Shown piece after piece: positions 63,216-64,000 of a stretch of 64,000 nt of DNA (position 1 is the stretch's first letter; the number at the start of each line of letters is the position of its first letter). Source of the stretch: JBBSNV01 sp964458605 (GTDB taxonomy: Bacteria > Pseudomonadota > Alphaproteobacteria > Reyranellales > JAQSWP01); contig CAYWLS010000012.1 in the NCBI GenBank assembly GCA_964458605.1, positions 1 through 64,000 on the forward strand. The letters run 5' to 3'. The position numbers and the translations under genes were made by a program. The notes beneath the pieces are model-generated. The model saw only the letters and a list, made by a program, of their open reading frames with translations. It ran no database searches and had not been told where the DNA came from.

Positions 63216-64000
63216 ATGAGCCATCGCATCGCCCCGTCTGTCGCCATCGTCGGCAGCGGCCCGTCCGGCTTCTACGCCGTCGACGGTCTGAGCCGCGCCC
63301 TGCCGGGCTGCCGCATCGACATCGTCGACCGGTTGCGCACGCCCTACGGGCTGGTGCGCTTCGGCGTGGCGCCCGATCACCAGGGCACCAAGGCGGTGGC
63401 GCGCCAGTTCGAGCGCCTGGCGCTGAAGCCGGGCATCCGCTTCCTGGGCGGCATCGAGCTGGGCCGCGACATCAGCCTGGCCGAGCTGCGCGCCCATTAC
63501 GACGCGGTGGTGATCGCCATCGGCGCGGCGCAGGATCGCAAGCTGGGCATTCCCGGCGAGGATCTGCCCGGCGTGTTCGGCTCCTGGCAGTTCGTCGGCT
63601 GGTACAACGGGCATCCCGATTTCGCCGCGCTCGATGTCAAGCTGCCGGGCAGCGCCGTGGCGGTGATCGGCAACGGCAATGTGGCGATCGACCTGGTGCG
63701 GGTGCTGGCCAAGACGCCGCAGGAGATGCAGGCGTCGGATCTGTGCGATCACGCTGCGGCGGCGATCCATGCCGCGACGCTCACCGATATCTACATGATC
63801 GGCCGGCGCGGCCCGGCCCAGGCCAGCTTCACCTCGGCCGAACTGGCCGAGCTGGGTCATCTGGCGCGCGCCGTGCCGGTGATCGAAGGCGCCGATGTTC
63901 CACCGGCGTCGGGTGCGGCGGATGCGGCCGAAGCCAGGATCAAGGACAGGAACCTGGAGATCATGCGCGGCTTTGCGTCGAACGTCGCCGGCAGCAAGGC
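63216..64000 (+). CDS. Ferredoxin/adrenodoxin-NADP reductase-like flavoprotein (3' end outside window)
   Basis: The first 261 codons of a flavoprotein. The FAD motif AIVGSGPSGFYAVDGL is near residue 10, DRLRTPYGLVRFGVAPDH follows, and the NADP motif is VAVIGNGNVAIDLVRVL near 148-164. These and the later FTSAELAELGHL match the FprA/adrenodoxin reductase family, which transfers electrons between NADPH and ferredoxin. The ATG follows TAGGGTGAGG. It starts 60 bases beyond the right end of the transposon, which may have separated it from its former promoter. Confidence 0.92.
   Translation, partial: MSHRIAPSVAIVGSGPSGFYAVDGLSRALPGCRIDIVDRLRTPYGLVRFGVAPDHQGTKAVARQFERLALKPGIRFLGGIELGRDISLAELRAHYDAVVIAIGAAQDRKLGIPGEDLPGVFGSWQFVGWYNGHPDFAALDVKLPGSAVAVIGNGNVAIDLVRVLAKTPQEMQASDLCDHAAAAIHAATLTDIYMIGRRGPAQASFTSAELAELGHLARAVPVIEGADVPPASGAADAAEARIKDRNLEIMRGFASNVAGSK

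Overview
The window is a GC-rich (roughly two thirds G+C) chromosomal stretch with short intergenic gaps, many start/stop overlaps and gene content typical of an alphaproteobacterium, probably from the Rhodospirillales or a neighbouring order. Supporting this are the neighbourhood of a DUF1674/SDHAF4-like gene, htpX, rsmB, a heparinase II/III-like gene and purH, an IalB-family protein, an NnrU protein and several acyl-CoA metabolism genes. Assignment to a genus is not possible from the sequence alone.

Layout. 1-5,100: the end of acetyl-CoA synthetase, a methyltransferase, a tiny Tyr/His-rich lipoprotein and a FecR/DUF6600 envelope protein. 5,100-14,100: housekeeping genes (SDHAF4-like, htpX, rsmB, rpe, heparinase-like, threonine deaminase, a MipA-type porin, purH). 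14,100-22,100: transporters, YbjQ and NnrU proteins, two rhomboid proteases around a membrane protein, argG and a TPR protein. 22,200-26,600: a methyltransferase facing an operon of a phosphotransferase, an acyl-CoA dehydrogenase and a serine/threonine dehydratase-like enzyme.

26,750-29,400 is a quorum-sensing locus: an acyl-homoserine-lactone synthase, a LuxR regulator and, directly upstream of luxR, an unrecognised 163-residue protein. 29,400-39,900 carries rlmN, an IalB-like protein, an RNA methyltransferase, two DMT exporters, a CoA-transferase pair, a BtrH-like protein, a short-chain dehydrogenase and pterin dehydratase. 39,900-46,800 has a coupled sirtuin / acyl-CoA dehydrogenase / DNA-glycosylase operon, a tyrosine phosphatase with a 15-bp tandem repeat, a fructosamine kinase broken by an in-frame stop, thpR, an aldo/keto reductase and tesA. 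46,900-59,800 has the tesA-linked ABC exporter, a Bax-inhibitor-like protein, nhaA, dehydrogenases, a flavodoxin, a PaaA/PaaC-like protein and a beta-oxidation-like set ending in a thiolase.

The most unusual object is a 2,633-bp transposable element at 60,524-63,156. It has perfect 18-bp terminal inverted repeats and a perfect 8-bp target duplication (CGCGGATG), and its transposase is of the IS1 type. Besides the transposase it carries a PemK/MazF-like toxin gene coupled to it by a TAATG overlap, two small cargo proteins and a structurally intact class II tRNA. The seven-base anticodon loop of that tRNA places UUA in the anticodon, so it should read the ochre stop codon UAA, and its acceptor stem has a G3:U70 pair. 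After the element the chromosome resumes with a ferredoxin/adrenodoxin-NADP reductase gene that runs off the end.
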